From contig NZ_CP034170.1 of NCBI RefSeq assembly GCF_003860405.1, positions 2,542,001 through 2,606,000 on the forward strand: a stretch of 64,000 nucleotides of DNA. Reading direction: 5' to 3'. Position 1 is the first letter of the stretch, and each line of letters opens with the position of its first letter. Positions 55,639 to 64,000 of this stretch are shown in pieces. A model generated the notes under the pieces. The model was not told the origin of the DNA. It did not search any database and saw only the letters and a list, made by a program, of their open reading frames with translations. Origin of the DNA: Nakamurella antarctica (GTDB taxonomy: Bacteria; Actinomycetota; Actinomycetes; Mycobacteriales; Nakamurellaceae). The position numbers and the translations under genes were made by a program.

Positions 55639-56177
55639 TACTTACCTGTCTTTCCGACCTTGCGCCGGACAACTTCGCCGGCGTAACGCACGCCCTTACC
55701 CTTGTACGGGTCAGGCTTGCGCAACTTGCGGATGTTGGCGGCGACTTCGCCGACCAACTGCTTGCTGATTCCTTCGACGCGGAACTTTGTCGGGGTTTCG
55801 ACCACGAAGGTGATTCCCTCCGGCGCGATAACCGGCACCGGGTGCGAGTAACCGAGTGCGAACACCAGGTCCTTGCCCTCGACTGCGACACGGTAACCAA
55901 CACCAACGATTTCCATTGGCTTGACGTAGCCCTCGGTGACGCCAACAACCATGTTGCTGACGAGAGTGCGGGTCAGGCCGTGGCGGGAGCGTGAGTCGCG
56001 CTCGTCGTTGGGGCGGGTGACGGCAAGGGTGCCGTCTTCTTCGCGGGTGACGGAGATCGGCTCGACAACCTGGTGGGACAAGGTGCCCTTGGGGCCCTTG
56101 ACCACGATCGAAGCGCCGTCGATGGCTACGTCAACGCCCGCGGGGACGGTGATGGGCAATCTTCCAATACGTGACAT
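55638..56177 (-). CDS. rplF: 50S ribosomal protein L6
   Basis: This 179-residue protein lies near the GTPase centre. [33 protein letters not shown] starts the protein and the C-terminal [26 protein letters not shown] is the conserved rRNA-binding loop. It lies 12 bases downstream of rpsH. Confidence 0.97.
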   Translation of the reverse strand: MSRIGRLPITVPAGVDVAIDGASIVVKGPKGTLSHQVVEPISVTREEDGTLAVTRPNDERDSRSRHGLTRTLVSNMVVGVTEGYVKPMEIVGVGYRVAVEGKDLVFALGYSHPVPVIAPEGITFVVETPTKFRVEGISKQLVGEVAANIRKLRKPDPYKGKGVRYAGEVVRRKVGKTGK

Positions 56178-56189
56178 TGTGGCTCTCCC

Positions 56190-56588
56190 TTACCAGACGT
56201 AGGCGAGAACTTCCCCGCCCACCTTCTGCTTCGCGGCCTGACGATCAGTCATCAAGCCGGTGGACGTGGAGATAATCGCAATGCCAAGGCCGCCAAGGAC
56301 CTTGGGCAGCTCGGTGGAGCGGGAATAGATCCGCAGTCCGGGCTTGGAGACACGCTTGATGCCGGCCAGCGAGCGTTCGCGGCTGGGGCCGTACTTCAAG
56401 GTGATCTTCAACGTTTTACCAACGGTGGCATCTTCGGTGGTCCAGGAGCCGATGTAGCCCTGCTTTACCAGGATGTCCGCGATATTGCCCTTCAACTTGC
56501 TGAAGGGCATGGAGACCTCGTCGTGATACGCCGAGTTTGCATTACGGAGACGCGTCAGCATGTCCGCAATCGGGTCTGTCATTGTCAT
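56190..56588 (-). CDS. rpsH: 30S ribosomal protein S8
   Basis: This 132-residue protein contains [39 protein letters not shown], with the C-terminal [35 protein letters not shown]. The ATG at 56588 gives the family start. In E. coli S8 is the translational repressor of the spc operon. A 9-bp hairpin lies between rpsN and this gene. Confidence 0.97.
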   Translation of the reverse strand: MTMTDPIADMLTRLRNANSAYHDEVSMPFSKLKGNIADILVKQGYIGSWTTEDATVGKTLKITLKYGPSRERSLAGIKRVSKPGLRIYSRSTELPKVLGGLGIAIISTSTGLMTDRQAAKQKVGGEVLAYVW

Positions 56589-56682
56589 GGCAGGTAACGC
56601 CTTTCCCGCCGCGGTTCCTCTCACGCGATCACTCACGAGGGGCCTTCGACGAAGTGTGCTGGGCGTGATGCTCAGCGGTGCT

Positions 56683-56710
56683 TTCTGCTGGTCCGAATTG
56701 GCCAGCAGAA
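56683..56710 (-). promoter_or_regulatory. Stem-loop between rpsN and rpsH
   Basis: TTCTGCTGG (56683-56691) and CCAGCAGAA (56702-56710) form a perfect 9-bp stem with a 10-base loop in the 140-base rpsN-rpsH gap, which is long for this operon. It is a candidate control site for S8-type feedback or mRNA processing. Confidence 0.5.
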
Positions 56711-56728
56711 TATCTGGGGCAGAACTGA

Positions 56729-57034
56729 CTACCAGCTGGACTTGGTGATGCCCGGCAGTTCGCCGCGGTGAGCCATCTCGCGGGTCTTGATACGGGACAA
56801 CCCGAACTTGCGGAGGAATCCACGCGGACGACCGTCAGAGGCATCGCGGTTGCGGTAGCGGGTAGCGCTCGAGTCGCGGGGCAGCTTCTGCAGAGCGGAT
56901 TGCGCCGCCTGCTGCTCTTCCTGCGTCGTGTTCACGCCGACGATGATGGCCTTGAGTTCCGCGCGACGTACCGCGTGACGCTCAACCAACACCTTGCGCT
57001 TGTTGTTCTTGACAATCTTTGAAGTCTTGGCCAT
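56729..57034 (-). CDS. rpsN: 30S ribosomal protein S14, zinc-independent form
   Basis: This 101-residue S14 has no cysteine at all, so it is the long C-minus form rather than the roughly 61-residue zinc-ribbon type Z that many actinobacteria keep in this operon. [27 protein letters not shown] and the C-terminal [33 protein letters not shown] are conserved. It lies one base downstream of rplE. Confidence 0.96.
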   Translation of the reverse strand: MAKTSKIVKNNKRKVLVERHAVRRAELKAIIVGVNTTQEEQQAAQSALQKLPRDSSATRYRNRDASDGRPRGFLRKFGLSRIKTREMAHRGELPGITKSSW

Positions 57035-57035
57035 A

Positions 57036-57617
57036 TCAGATCTCCTTGAAGGGGAAGCCCAGGAGCTTCAGCAGTGCGCGACCTTCGTCGTCGGTGGCAG
57101 CCGTGGTAACCACGGTGATGTCCATACCGCGCGGACGGTCGATCCGGTCGATATCGATCTCGTGGAACATCGACTGTTCGTTCAGACCGAAGGTGTAGTT
57201 GCCGTTGCCGTCGAACTGCTTGCCCGAGAGGCCGCGGAAGTCGCGGATACGGGGCAGCGCGATGGTCAGCAACCGGTCCAGGAACTCCCACATGCGGTCG
57301 CCGCGGAGGGTGACCTTTGTGCCGATGGGCATGCCTTCGCGCAGCTTGAACTGTGCGATGGACGTCTTGGCCTTCTTCACCTCGGGCTTTTGCCCGGTGA
57401 TGGCTGTGAGGTCGCGAACGGCGCCTTCGATGAGCTTCGCATCACGCGCGGCCTCACCGACACCCATGTTCACGACAACCTTGACCACGCCAGGAATCTG
57501 CATGACGTTGCCGTAGCTGAACTGCTCTTGCAGGCTGCTCTTGATCTCGGCCGCGTAGCGAGCCTTGAGACGCGGAACTTCCTTGGCGTGTACGTCTTGG
57601 AATTCTGCGGTTGTCAT
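57036..57617 (-). CDS. rplE: 50S ribosomal protein L5
   Basis: This 193-residue 5S-rRNA-binding protein has [52 protein letters not shown] and the C-terminal [21 protein letters not shown]. It overlaps the rplX stop by one base. Confidence 0.97.
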   Translation of the reverse strand: MTTAEFQDVHAKEVPRLKARYAAEIKSSLQEQFSYGNVMQIPGVVKVVVNMGVGEAARDAKLIEGAVRDLTAITGQKPEVKKAKTSIAQFKLREGMPIGTKVTLRGDRMWEFLDRLLTIALPRIRDFRGLSGKQFDGNGNYTFGLNEQSMFHEIDIDRIDRPRGMDITVVTTAATDDEGRALLKLLGFPFKEI

Positions 57618-57946
57618 TACAGGTCCTTCCCGGTGCGACGGGAAACGCGAACACGGCGCACCTTGTCGCCCGTTTCGTCCAGACGGGTTCCGACGCGGGT
57701 CGGCTTGCCTTCGGCATCAACAACCATGACGTTGGAGATGTGGATGGCTGCTTCCTGAGTCACGATGCCACCGGTCTTGGCGCCACGCTCGGTGCTGGAG
57801 ACCGCGGTGTGCTTCTTGATCCGGTTGACGCCTTCGACCAGGACTCGGTTGGTGTCGGGGTAAGCCTGAATGACCTTGCCCTTGGCGCCCTTGTCCTTGC
57901 CGGCGATGACGAGGACGGTGTCGCCCTTTTTCACCTTCATACCCAT
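57617..57946 (-). CDS. rplX: 50S ribosomal protein L24
   Basis: This 109-residue assembly initiator has a KOW motif: [43 protein letters not shown] lies 10 bases before the ATG at 57946. It lies 2 bases downstream of rplN. Confidence 0.97.
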   Translation of the reverse strand: MGMKVKKGDTVLVIAGKDKGAKGKVIQAYPDTNRVLVEGVNRIKKHTAVSSTERGAKTGGIVTQEAAIHISNVMVVDAEGKPTRVGTRLDETGDKVRRVRVSRRTGKDL

Positions 57947-57948
57947 GG

Positions 57949-58317
57949 TTACAGCACCTCCGGTGCCAGTGAAATGATCTTCATGTACTTCTTGTCGCGC
58001 AGCTCGCGGCCGACCGGCCCGAAGATGCGAGTGCCGCGGGGATCGCCATCAGCCTTGATCAGGACAGCGGCGTTCTCGTCGAACTTGATGTAGGAGCCGT
58101 CTTGACGACGCCTCTCCTTGACGGTGCGAACGATGACGGCTTTGACGACGTCACCCTTCTTGACCCCGGCGCCCGGGATGGCATCCTTGACAGTTGCGAC
58201 GATGATGTCGCCAATGCCTGCGTACCGACGGCCGGAGCCACCGAGTACACGGATGCAGAGGATCTCCTTGGCGCCGGTGTTATCGGCCACCCGGAGTCGC
58301 GATTCCTGCTGAATCAC
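57949..58317 (-). CDS. rplN: 50S ribosomal protein L14
   Basis: This 122-residue protein contains [58 protein letters not shown] and [23 protein letters not shown]. The GTG start has AAGAAAGCGG upstream. In other actinobacteria rpsQ precedes it closely; here a nuclease-like gene and two terminators intervene, so it probably starts a new transcript. Confidence 0.97.
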   Translation of the reverse strand: MIQQESRLRVADNTGAKEILCIRVLGGSGRRYAGIGDIIVATVKDAIPGAGVKKGDVVKAVIVRTVKERRRQDGSYIKFDENAAVLIKADGDPRGTRIFGPVGRELRDKKYMKIISLAPEVL

Positions 58318-58371
58318 TGCATACCGCTTTCTTATCGACTGCTTGCTGGTTCTGTCGCCGACACACTAAAA

Positions 58372-58416
58372 GGCAAGAGGAAGTTCAGGCGTCATACCTG
58401 ACTTTTCACTCTTGCC
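58372..58416 (-). promoter_or_regulatory. Long stem-loop in rplN leader
   Basis: GGCAAGAG (58372-58379) pairs with CTCTTGCC (58409-58416); inside it AAGT/ACTT and CAGG/CCTG pair around a CGTCATA loop. It lies 55 bases upstream of rplN and could mediate feedback by a ribosomal protein. Confidence 0.55.
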
Positions 58417-58569
58417 CTGCTCGCCGCACTGCGGCGGGCTTTATGCTTCGGTTATTGACAGTTCCCTGGCGGGATTTCCGACCTCGCCAGGCCAGATACG
58501 AGACGCGGCTCTCGCGAGCCATGTCCCAATGGGCCAGACTACGGCATGAGGCGGGTCTGCGCTAATCAA

Positions 58570-58611
58570 GCGGCTGCTGTCTTGCGGCTGCTGTCTTGCC
58601 GCTGCTGTCTT
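58570..58611. repeat. 14-bp intergenic tandem repeat, three copies
   Basis: GCGGCTGCTGTCTT is present twice exactly and a third time with one change, directly beside the left palindrome of the nuclease insertion. Confidence 0.95.
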
Positions 58612-58640
58612 GCCGCGGCGCGCTCCCTGTATTTACCGCC

Positions 58641-58694
58641 CAGTGAAGGTTTTCCACGCAGTATCACGTGATTCTGCGTGAGAAACCTGCACTC
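58641..58694. repeat. Palindrome PAL-L beside the DUF559 gene
   Basis: Arms 58641-58661 and 58674-58694 match at 17 of 21 positions, with a TATCACGTGATT centre that is itself palindromic (ATCACGTGAT). The core reads GGTTTTCCACGCAG and CTGCGTGAGAAACC. It ends 6 bases after the nuclease gene stop. A related palindrome lies on the other side of the gene. Confidence 0.85.
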
Positions 58695-58700
58695 GAGAGG

Positions 58701-59630
58701 TCAGTGCGCCGGAATAGCACGGCCCTGCAGCTGGCTCAGAGTCTGCCGGATCGTCCGGACCACCCACGCGGGATCATTGACGATTTGGCGCCACGTGAAG
58801 CGGAGCACCGTCCAGCCCACCGCGGTGAACTCGGCGTCTCGGAGACGATCGGACTCGAACGCTGCCCGCGTTCCATGACTCTCGAAACCGTCGATCTCGA
58901 TCAGCAGCGGGACATCTTCGAATCTGAGGTCGGGAATCCGGTACGCCTTGCCCACGCGTATTTTGCTGTTGGCCACCCACCCTCCGATGCCAGCGGCGCG
59001 AAGATCTGCGTGAAACCTCCGTTCGGCAGCGGACCAGGGATGAGTCGCGCACTGGGCGACCGCCTCCCTGGCAGCGGCCCATCCCCTGCTTCCGCGGCCG
59101 AGATCCAAGGTGCGCTCCAGAACCGGCGCCCTGAGCCTGCTCAAACGCGCCAACGTATCGAGCACGTCTGCGTTGCCCACCGCGCTCAGATCCACGGCTG
59201 TTCGATGCTGCGACGTCAACTGAAGTCCGTCATGAAAGCGCGTGTCGGCGGTAGGCACACTGCGCCGTCGCACGATTAGCCCGGATCGACCAGGTTTGCC
59301 TTGGCTGGGCGGGATCCACACCTCTACCGACGTTGGAGCCGAAGTGGTTACGCCCCACCACCAGGCCGCGGCATCCATGGCGATGACGGCGCGCTCCCCC
59401 GCCCACAACCAGGTAGCCCGAACACGCGTTCGGCCGTGGTCACGTGCGGCGTCTGAGTCGGCCAGGTACACGCCCGGATGCAGCCGGCGCCAGCTGCCAC
59501 GAGTCACCCATTGTTCGTACCGCCTATCTGCGAGGCCGGTGGCTCGCGCCTGCGCCCTGGTAATCAGCCCCTCTTGGAGTTCGATGGTTTTATCGAGGCC
59601 GAATGTCTGTGCCAGGTCGATGAGGTTCAT
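58701..59630 (-). CDS. AbiEi-type / DUF559 nuclease-like protein inserted in ribosomal operon
   Basis: The 309-residue protein has an N-terminal AbiEi-antitoxin-like winged-helix region (LITRAQARATGLADRRYEQWVTRGSWRRLHPGVYL, about 22-56) and a C-terminal DUF559 domain of the Vsr/PD-(D/E)xK nuclease superfamily, with D234 in RIPDLRFEDV, E245 and D247 in LIEIDGFESHG, and H252. The metal-binding D...ExD pattern is intact, so nuclease activity is possible. Actinobacteria often carry many such proteins of unknown role. It sits between rpsQ and rplN and is bracketed by two related palindromes. Confidence 0.8.
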   Translation of the reverse strand: MNLIDLAQTFGLDKTIELQEGLITRAQARATGLADRRYEQWVTRGSWRRLHPGVYLADSDAARDHGRTRVRATWLWAGERAVIAMDAAAWWWGVTTSAPTSVEVWIPPSQGKPGRSGLIVRRRSVPTADTRFHDGLQLTSQHRTAVDLSAVGNADVLDTLARLSRLRAPVLERTLDLGRGSRGWAAAREAVAQCATHPWSAAERRFHADLRAAGIGGWVANSKIRVGKAYRIPDLRFEDVPLLIEIDGFESHGTRAAFESDRLRDAEFTAVGWTVLRFTWRQIVNDPAWVVRTIRQTLSQLQGRAIPAH

Positions 59631-59720
59631 CGTCTCAGTGGACTGGGTTTGCTAGGGCGACACCGTTATGCCCGGGCGATTGTGGACAGCGGAGCGCTTG
59701 TGGACAGACCCCAACTTTGG

Positions 59721-59778
59721 CCGAGTGAATGTTTTCCACGCGGGAATGGGCATTTTTGCGTGGCATACCTGCACTCGG
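59721..59778. repeat. Palindrome PAL-R beside the DUF559 gene
   Basis: Arms 59721-59741 and 59758-59778 match at 17 of 21 positions around a 16-base centre. The core GTTTTCCACGC and the closing ACCTGCACTCG are shared with PAL-L, in the same orientation. It lies about 90 bases upstream of the nuclease start. Confidence 0.85.
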
Positions 59779-59888
59779 CGAGCATTTCCGGCTTGGTCGT
59801 CGCAGTGGTCCCCATCGCGGGATGGTCTGTGTGGCGCCCACCAGCGCAGGTTTCTTCAGCTGCCACGGGTCACGCGATGAATCTTCCG

Positions 59889-59922
59889 TGGTTCTGGACG
59901 AACGCATCACCGTCCAGAACCA
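59889..59922. repeat. Perfect 12-bp inverted repeat
   Basis: TGGTTCTGGACG and CGTCCAGAACCA flank 10 bases. It may be an operator or terminator upstream of the nuclease gene; no U-run follows on either strand. Confidence 0.7.
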
Positions 59923-60201
59923 TCTGGACACCAGCGGCACGATCACCACCATCTGAATGAGGCCACCGCTTCGCAGGACGGAACCCTAGTTCAACACTGA
60001 GCGCCGTCTCTGGATCCCAAATAAGTCAATCGAACGGGTCCACCGGAAAGAGCGCGGTCTGATCAATGTGGCATTCTGCCGAGACCACGGCCCCGGACCG
60101 GTCCGGCCGCCCACGTCAGAAAGCACTTGGACCCGGCGAAGCGCTGACAGCACTTCTAGGCCGCGCGAGAACCAGGACATTCCCAGTCGAGGCCTGGACT
60201 T

Positions 60202-60270
60202 GGCCCACCGTAGGTGGGCCCTTCCCGAAAACCACAGCAGCCCCGGAGCCAATCGGCGCCGGGGCTGCTG
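60202..60270 (-). terminator. Tandem hairpins terminating after rpsQ
   Basis: A perfect 12-bp stem CAGCAGCCCCGG/CCGGGGCTGCTG (60235-60270) starts 11 bases after the rpsQ stop and is followed in the transcript by GUGGUUUUCGG. A second perfect stem GGCCCACC-GTA-GGTGGGCC (60202-60220) follows. Together they make a strong intrinsic terminator. Confidence 0.75.
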
Positions 60271-60280
60271 GGTACTAGGA

Positions 60281-60586
60281 CTACTTAGCCTTTTCGAGGA
60301 TCTCGACAAGGCGCCACCGCTTGGTGGCGGACAACGGACGGGTCTCCATCACGAGAACGCGATCGCCAATACCGGCGGCGTTGGCCTCGTCATGAACGTG
60401 CACCTTGGAGGTGCGACGGATGACCTTGGAGTAACGCGGGTGCTTGACCCGATCTTCCAACGCCACGACAACAGTCTTGTTCATCTTGTCGCTGACGACG
60501 AGGCCTTCGCGGACCTTGCGGTCGTTGCGCTTGTCGACGGCAACTTCTTCGGTACCCGCAGCAGCGGTGTTCTCTTGCTCGCTCAC
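60281..60586 (-). CDS. rpsQ: 30S ribosomal protein S17
   Basis: This 101-residue OB-fold 16S-binding protein contains [45 protein letters not shown]. The N-terminal 22 residues are an acidic extension. The GTG start overlaps the rpmC stop (GTGA). It is now the last gene of the S10-type transcript, followed by terminator hairpins. Confidence 0.97.
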   Translation of the reverse strand: MSEQENTAAAGTEEVAVDKRNDRKVREGLVVSDKMNKTVVVALEDRVKHPRYSKVIRRTSKVHVHDEANAAGIGDRVLVMETRPLSATKRWRLVEILEKAK

Positions 60587-60822
60587 GCGGATACTCCATT
60601 TCCTTCAGGTCCGGTCGAAAGACCGAGTTCGCGTTCACGCATCACGGTGTAGATGCGGGCGATATCGTGCTTGACCGTACGCAGCCGACGGTTGTTGTCC
60701 ATCTGGCCAGTGGCCATCTGGAATCGGAGGTTGAAAAGCTCCTCCTTGCCCTCCCGCAGACGCAGAAGGAGTTCGTCACCGTTAAGCTCGCGCATTGCGT
60801 TCGCCGCAGTCTGTTCAGCCAT
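60583..60822 (-). CDS. rpmC: 50S ribosomal protein L29
   Basis: This 79-residue protein near the exit tunnel contains [51 protein letters not shown]. It overlaps rplP by one base (TGATG) and rpsQ by four. Confidence 0.96.
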   Translation of the reverse strand: MAEQTAANAMRELNGDELLLRLREGKEELFNLRFQMATGQMDNNRRLRTVKHDIARIYTVMRERELGLSTGPEGNGVSA

Positions 60823-61241
60823 CAGATGTCACCACCCTCTCGCGTAATGATCCGGCACTTCATGGGCAATTTGTGGATTGCGCGGCGCAGGGCCTCGCGG
60901 GCGATCTCTTCAGTCGGGTAGCTCATCTCGAACAGGACGCGGCCTGGCTTGATGTTAGCGACCCACCACTCCGGCGAACCCTTACCGGAACCCATGCGGA
61001 CTTCCGCAGGCTTCTTTGTGAGGGGACGGTCCGGGAAGATGTTGATCCAAATCTTGCCGCCACGCTTGATATGACGGGTCATAGCAATACGAGCGGATTC
61101 GATCTGTCGATTGGTGACGTACGCGGGCTCGAGAGCCTGGATGCCGAAGTCACCGAAGGTGACGGCGGTGCCGCCGGACGCCATGCCGACCCTGTTGGGA
61201 CGGTGCTGCTTCCGGTGCTTTACCTTGCGGGGAATGAGCAT
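60822..61241 (-). CDS. rplP: 50S ribosomal protein L16
   Basis: This 139-residue protein at the A-site side of the 50S contains [61 protein letters not shown] and [23 protein letters not shown]. It lies 3 bases downstream of rpsC. Confidence 0.98.
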   Translation of the reverse strand: MLIPRKVKHRKQHRPNRVGMASGGTAVTFGDFGIQALEPAYVTNRQIESARIAMTRHIKRGGKIWINIFPDRPLTKKPAEVRMGSGKGSPEWWVANIKPGRVLFEMSYPTEEIAREALRRAIHKLPMKCRIITREGGDI

Positions 61242-61244
61242 GGG

Positions 61245-62081
61245 TCAGCTCTCCGTGTTCTCAGCGGCAACCGGAGCTGCTGCTGTTTCAGGATCGGCTG
61301 CGGCACGGCCGGCCTCGGTGGAGGTCGGGGTGGTGCCGGAAGCGCCGGACCGTCGACGAGCCGGGCGCTCTGCGCGGTCGTCACGACGACCCGCCGGGGC
61401 ACCAGCTGAACGCTGAGCTGCAGCTGCAGCTTCGGCCTTCTGCTCGCCAAGGGTGCCCAAAAGGTCACCCTTGTAGATCCAGACCTTGACGCCGATGCGG
61501 CCGAATGTGGTCTTGGCTTCGAAGAAGCCGTAGTCAATGTTCGCGCGCAGGGTGTGCAGCGGCACACGACCTTCGCGGTAGAACTCTGCGCGGGACATTT
61601 CGGCCCCACCCAGACGACCGGAGCACTTCACACGGATGCCCTTGACGCTGCTGGACCGCAGAGCGGTTTGCATCGACTTGCGCATCGCGCGACGGAAGCT
61701 CACGCGGTTAGACAGCTGCTCGGCAACACCCTGAGCGACGAGCTGAGCGTCGGACTCCGGGTTGCGCACCTCGAGGATGTTGAGCTGCACCTGCTTGCCG
61801 GTCAACTTCTCCAGCTGGGTCCGAATGCGATCGGCTTCGGCGCCGCGGCGGCCGATGACGATGCCGGGGCGTGCGGTGTGGATGTCCACCCGTACACGGT
61901 CCCGGGTGCGCTCGATCTCAACCTTGGAGATACCAGCGCGGTCCATGCCCTTGGACATGAGCTTGCGGATGGCAACATCCTCAGCGACGTACTCGGCGTA
62001 TGCCTTGTCGGCGTACCAGCGTGAAGTCCAATCGGTGGTGATACCGAGTCGGAATCCATGCGGGTTGATCTTCTGACCCAC
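61245..62081 (-). CDS. rpsC: 30S ribosomal protein S3
   Basis: This 278-residue mRNA-entry protein contains [22 protein letters not shown], a KH domain with [16 protein letters not shown], and [27 protein letters not shown]-terminal tail of about 65 residues is Ala/Arg/Glu-rich, as in other actinobacteria. The GTG start overlaps the rplV stop (TAGTG). Confidence 0.98.
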   Translation of the reverse strand: MGQKINPHGFRLGITTDWTSRWYADKAYAEYVAEDVAIRKLMSKGMDRAGISKVEIERTRDRVRVDIHTARPGIVIGRRGAEADRIRTQLEKLTGKQVQLNILEVRNPESDAQLVAQGVAEQLSNRVSFRRAMRKSMQTALRSSSVKGIRVKCSGRLGGAEMSRAEFYREGRVPLHTLRANIDYGFFEAKTTFGRIGVKVWIYKGDLLGTLGEQKAEAAAAAQRSAGAPAGRRDDRAERPARRRSGASGTTPTSTEAGRAAADPETAAAPVAAENTES

Positions 62082-62515
62082 TAGGAGGCCCTACCCTTCA
62101 AATTCTTGGTGCCGCTGGTGCGGCGGGCCCGTGAGCCATCAGCACCGGCCGGCACCGAGGCGACGACGATCGTGATGTGGCAGGTCCGCTTACGGATGCG
62201 GAAGGCGCGACCCTGTGCGCGAGGCTGGAACCGCTTCATGGTCGGACCCTCGTCGACGAACGCGGTCTGGATGAACAGCGAATCGCGGTCCAACCCATCG
62301 TTGTTCTCGGCGTTGGCCACGGCGGAGGCGATAACCTTGGCGACCGGTTCGGCTGCTGCTTGCGGAGCGAAGCGCAGGATAGTCAACGCTTCGGCAGCGG
62401 CGCGGCCACGGACCAGGTTGATGACGCGTCGCGCCTTCATCGGGGTCATGCGGACGTATCGTGCGGTGGCGCTGGCCGTCTGCAACGGCTCGGCGTTCTT
62501 ATGGGACTGAGTCAT
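62081..62515 (-). CDS. rplV: 50S ribosomal protein L22
   Basis: This 144-residue exit-tunnel protein contains [56 protein letters not shown], with the tunnel loop [23 protein letters not shown]. The N-terminus has about 14 extra residues. It lies 5 bases downstream of rpsS. Confidence 0.97.
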   Translation of the reverse strand: MTQSHKNAEPLQTASATARYVRMTPMKARRVINLVRGRAAAEALTILRFAPQAAAEPVAKVIASAVANAENNDGLDRDSLFIQTAFVDEGPTMKRFQPRAQGRAFRIRKRTCHITIVVASVPAGADGSRARRTSGTKNLKGRAS

Positions 62516-62520
62516 GGAAA

Positions 62521-62802
62521 TCAGCCTCTCCTTGAACGGCGGTCGTCCTTGACGTGACCCTTGAAGGTCCGTGTCGGAGCGAATTCGCCCAATTTGTGGC
62601 CGACCATCGACTCGGTGACGAACACCGGGACGTGCTTGCGGCCGTCGTGAACGGCGATCGTGTGACCCAGCATGTCGGGGATGATCGTCGAACGACGCGA
62701 CCAGGTCTTAATTACGGCTTTGGAACCCTTGTCATTAGCGACATCCACCTTCTTGAGCAGGTGGTCATCGATGAACGGGCCCTTCTTGAGGCTGCGTGGC
62801 AT
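62521..62802 (-). CDS. rpsS: 30S ribosomal protein S19
   Basis: This 93-residue head protein contains [72 protein letters not shown]. Length and ends are normal. It lies 63 bases downstream of rplB. Confidence 0.98.
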   Translation of the reverse strand: MPRSLKKGPFIDDHLLKKVDVANDKGSKAVIKTWSRRSTIIPDMLGHTIAVHDGRKHVPVFVTESMVGHKLGEFAPTRTFKGHVKDDRRSRRG

Positions 62803-62865
62803 CTGTGCTCTACCTTCCTACTCAGATTTGGGTTGCTGTTAATGGGGCGACGGTGAATTTCAGGC

Positions 62866-63705
62866 TCATCGCTTCTTGCCACCCTTACGACGACGACGAA
62901 CGATCAGCTTGTCGCTGGCCTTGTTTGGCCTGCGGGTACGCCCTTCCGGACGACCCTTCGGGTTAACAGGGTGACGACCACCGGAGGTCTTACCTTCACC
63001 ACCACCGTGCGGGTGGTCGACCGGGTTCATGGCGACACCACGGACGGAGGGGCGCTTGCCCTTCCAGCGCATACGGCCGGCCTTGCCCCAGTTGATGTTG
63101 GACTGCTCGGCATTGCCGACCTCGCCGATGGTGGCGCGGCAGCGGACGTCGACGTTCCGGATTTCACCGGACGGCAAACGAAGCTGAGCGTAAGGACCGT
63201 CCTTGGCAACGAGCTGCACGCTGGTCCCTGCGGACCGAGCGATCTTGGCGCCGCCACCTGGGCGGAGCTCGATGTTGTGGATGACCGTACCGACCGGGAT
63301 GTTGCGCAGCGGCAGGTTGTTACCGAACTTGATATCAGCGCCCGGACCAGTTTCGATCGCGGCGCCCTGAACCAGCTTGTTCGGGGCAATGATGTAGCGC
63401 TTCTCGCCGTCCGCGAAATGCAGCAGCGCGATACGCGCTGTGCGGTTCGGGTCGTACTCAATGTGGGCGACCTTGGCGGGCACCCCATCTTTGTCCGCAC
63501 GACGGAAGTCGATGATGCGGTAGGCACGTTTGTGCCCGCCGCCCTGGTGGCGAGCGGTAACTCGGCCGTGAACGTTACGACCACCCTTGGAGTGCAGTGG
63601 GGCGATCAGCGACTTCTCTGGTGTCGTACGAGTGATTTCAGCAAAGTCTGAAACCGAGGCGCCACGACGACCAGGAGTGGTCGGCTTGTATTTACGTATA
63701 CCCAT
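62866..63705 (-). CDS. rplB: 50S ribosomal protein L2
   Basis: This 279-residue protein supports the peptidyl-transferase centre. [15 protein letters not shown] starts the protein, [23 protein letters not shown] follows, and the catalytic-centre-proximal [28 protein letters not shown] is intact. It lies 25 bases downstream of rplW. Confidence 0.98.
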   Translation of the reverse strand: MGIRKYKPTTPGRRGASVSDFAEITRTTPEKSLIAPLHSKGGRNVHGRVTARHQGGGHKRAYRIIDFRRADKDGVPAKVAHIEYDPNRTARIALLHFADGEKRYIIAPNKLVQGAAIETGPGADIKFGNNLPLRNIPVGTVIHNIELRPGGGAKIARSAGTSVQLVAKDGPYAQLRLPSGEIRNVDVRCRATIGEVGNAEQSNINWGKAGRMRWKGKRPSVRGVAMNPVDHPHGGGEGKTSGGRHPVNPKGRPEGRTRRPNKASDKLIVRRRRKGGKKR

Positions 63706-63730
63706 GGTGTTTTCTCTGCGTCCCTATTTT

Positions 63731-64000
63731 TCAGGCGCCGTTGAAGATCTCGATCGGCTTGCTGTCCTTAGACAGCGTGACGATCGCGCGCTTGGTCGAC
63801 TTGCGTTGTCCGAATCCGGCCTTGGTCCGCTTGCGCTTACCAGTCCGGTTCAAGGTGTTCACGGAAACGACCTTGACGTTGAAGATCTTCTCGATAGCGA
63901 TCTTGATCTGCGTCTTGTTCGAGTCCGGGTGCACAACAAACGTGTAGCGGCCGGTCTCGAGAAGTGCGTAGCTCTTCTCCGAAACTACGGGCGCCTGGAT
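63731..64000 (-). CDS. rplW: 50S ribosomal protein L23, N-terminus beyond window edge
   Basis: The last 89 residues are present, from [23 protein letters not shown] at the edge through [25 protein letters not shown] to the stop. The frame stays open to the right edge, so the start lies outside. An internal ATG-like start at 63934 is not the true start. L23 docks trigger factor and SRP at the tunnel exit. Confidence 0.95.
   Translation of the reverse strand: MQAPVVSEKSYALLETGRYTFVVHPDSNKTQIKIAIEKIFNVKVVSVNTLNRTGKRKRTKAGFGQRKSTKRAIVTLSKDSKPIEIFNGA

Larger units (their letters stand above)
58318..58700. other. Structured leader region upstream of rplN
   Basis: No gene is seen. In transcript order it holds the left palindrome (58641-58694), a 14-bp triple repeat (58570-58611), a CGCCGC/GCGGCG hairpin (about 58421-58437) and a long hairpin at 58372-58416. 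A promoter for the rplN-rplX-rplE unit is expected here. Confidence 0.55.
59631..60280. other. Intergenic region between rpsQ and the DUF559 gene
   Basis: About 650 bases show no credible gene. In transcript order they hold two hairpins after rpsQ (60235-60270, 60202-60220), a perfect 12-bp inverted repeat (59889-59922) and the right palindrome (59721-59778). A nuclease promoter should lie between the last two and the ATG at 59630. Confidence 0.55.

Noticed and set aside
59635-59952. 105-codon minus-strand open frame upstream of the DUF559 gene, as a partner antitoxin
   Set aside because: It runs through the right palindrome and the 12-bp inverted repeat, and its sequence does not look like a protein.

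Overview
The window is high-GC actinobacterial chromosome. Gene order from guaA through guaB3-guaB-rsdA-sigD, a bldM-type regulator, groEL-groES, tsaD-rimI-tsaB, tsaE, alr, nnr, acpS, glmS, glmM, rpsI-rplM, truA-rplQ-rpoA-rpsD-rpsK-rpsM-rpmJ-infA, map-adk-secY and the spc/S10 ribosomal genes follows the blocks known from Streptomyces and, in part, Mycobacterium. The genus cannot be fixed from sequence reading alone. Almost all housekeeping genes lie on the minus strand. Genes on the plus strand mostly look like later insertions: two lacI genes, bglB, hydrolases and a permease.

Layout. 1-5.3 kb is an accessory zone: a partial GNAT gene, a Pr6Pr-like membrane protein, an IS3 transposase remnant, a RibD-C protein, decayed DNA, and a divergent MFS/lacI pair sharing a perfect palindromic operator. 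5.6-10 kb holds chorismate mutase, a PspC-histidine kinase/NarL response regulator pair and a divergent PspC membrane protein. 10-19.3 kb holds guaA, nei, corA, guaB3, guaB, rsdA and sigD. 19.4-23.3 kb holds a BldM-like regulator, a long intergenic space where relatives carry a whiB-type gene, and groEL/groES under a CIRCE element. 23.6-34 kb is a translationally coupled run for tRNA t6A synthesis, cell-wall precursors and metabolite repair (tsaD, rimI, tsaB, tsaE, alr, nnr, acpS, glmS), interrupted by a plus-strand lacI. 34-40.8 kb holds a Ycf46-type AAA ATPase, a hydrolase, a GH1 glucosidase, glmM, rpsI and rplM. 41-64 kb is the fused alpha/spc/S10 ribosomal superoperon, ending inside rplW.

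Two insertions break this superoperon. Between map and infA sits a coupled three-gene cassette: an acyl-CoA dehydrogenase-like protein, a PIG-L deacetylase fused to a methyltransferase, and a family 2 glycosyltransferase. Between rpsQ and rplN sits an AbiEi/DUF559 nuclease-like gene bracketed by two related imperfect palindromes. A strong terminator follows rpsQ and a structured leader precedes rplN, so the insertion seems to have split the transcript.

The window is also rich in short tandem repeats, very often of 15 bp, both between genes and in frame inside genes (alr N-terminus, an alpha/beta hydrolase, a PspC protein, RsdA, L17, S5). At guaA the repeat copies the stop codon itself in frame.
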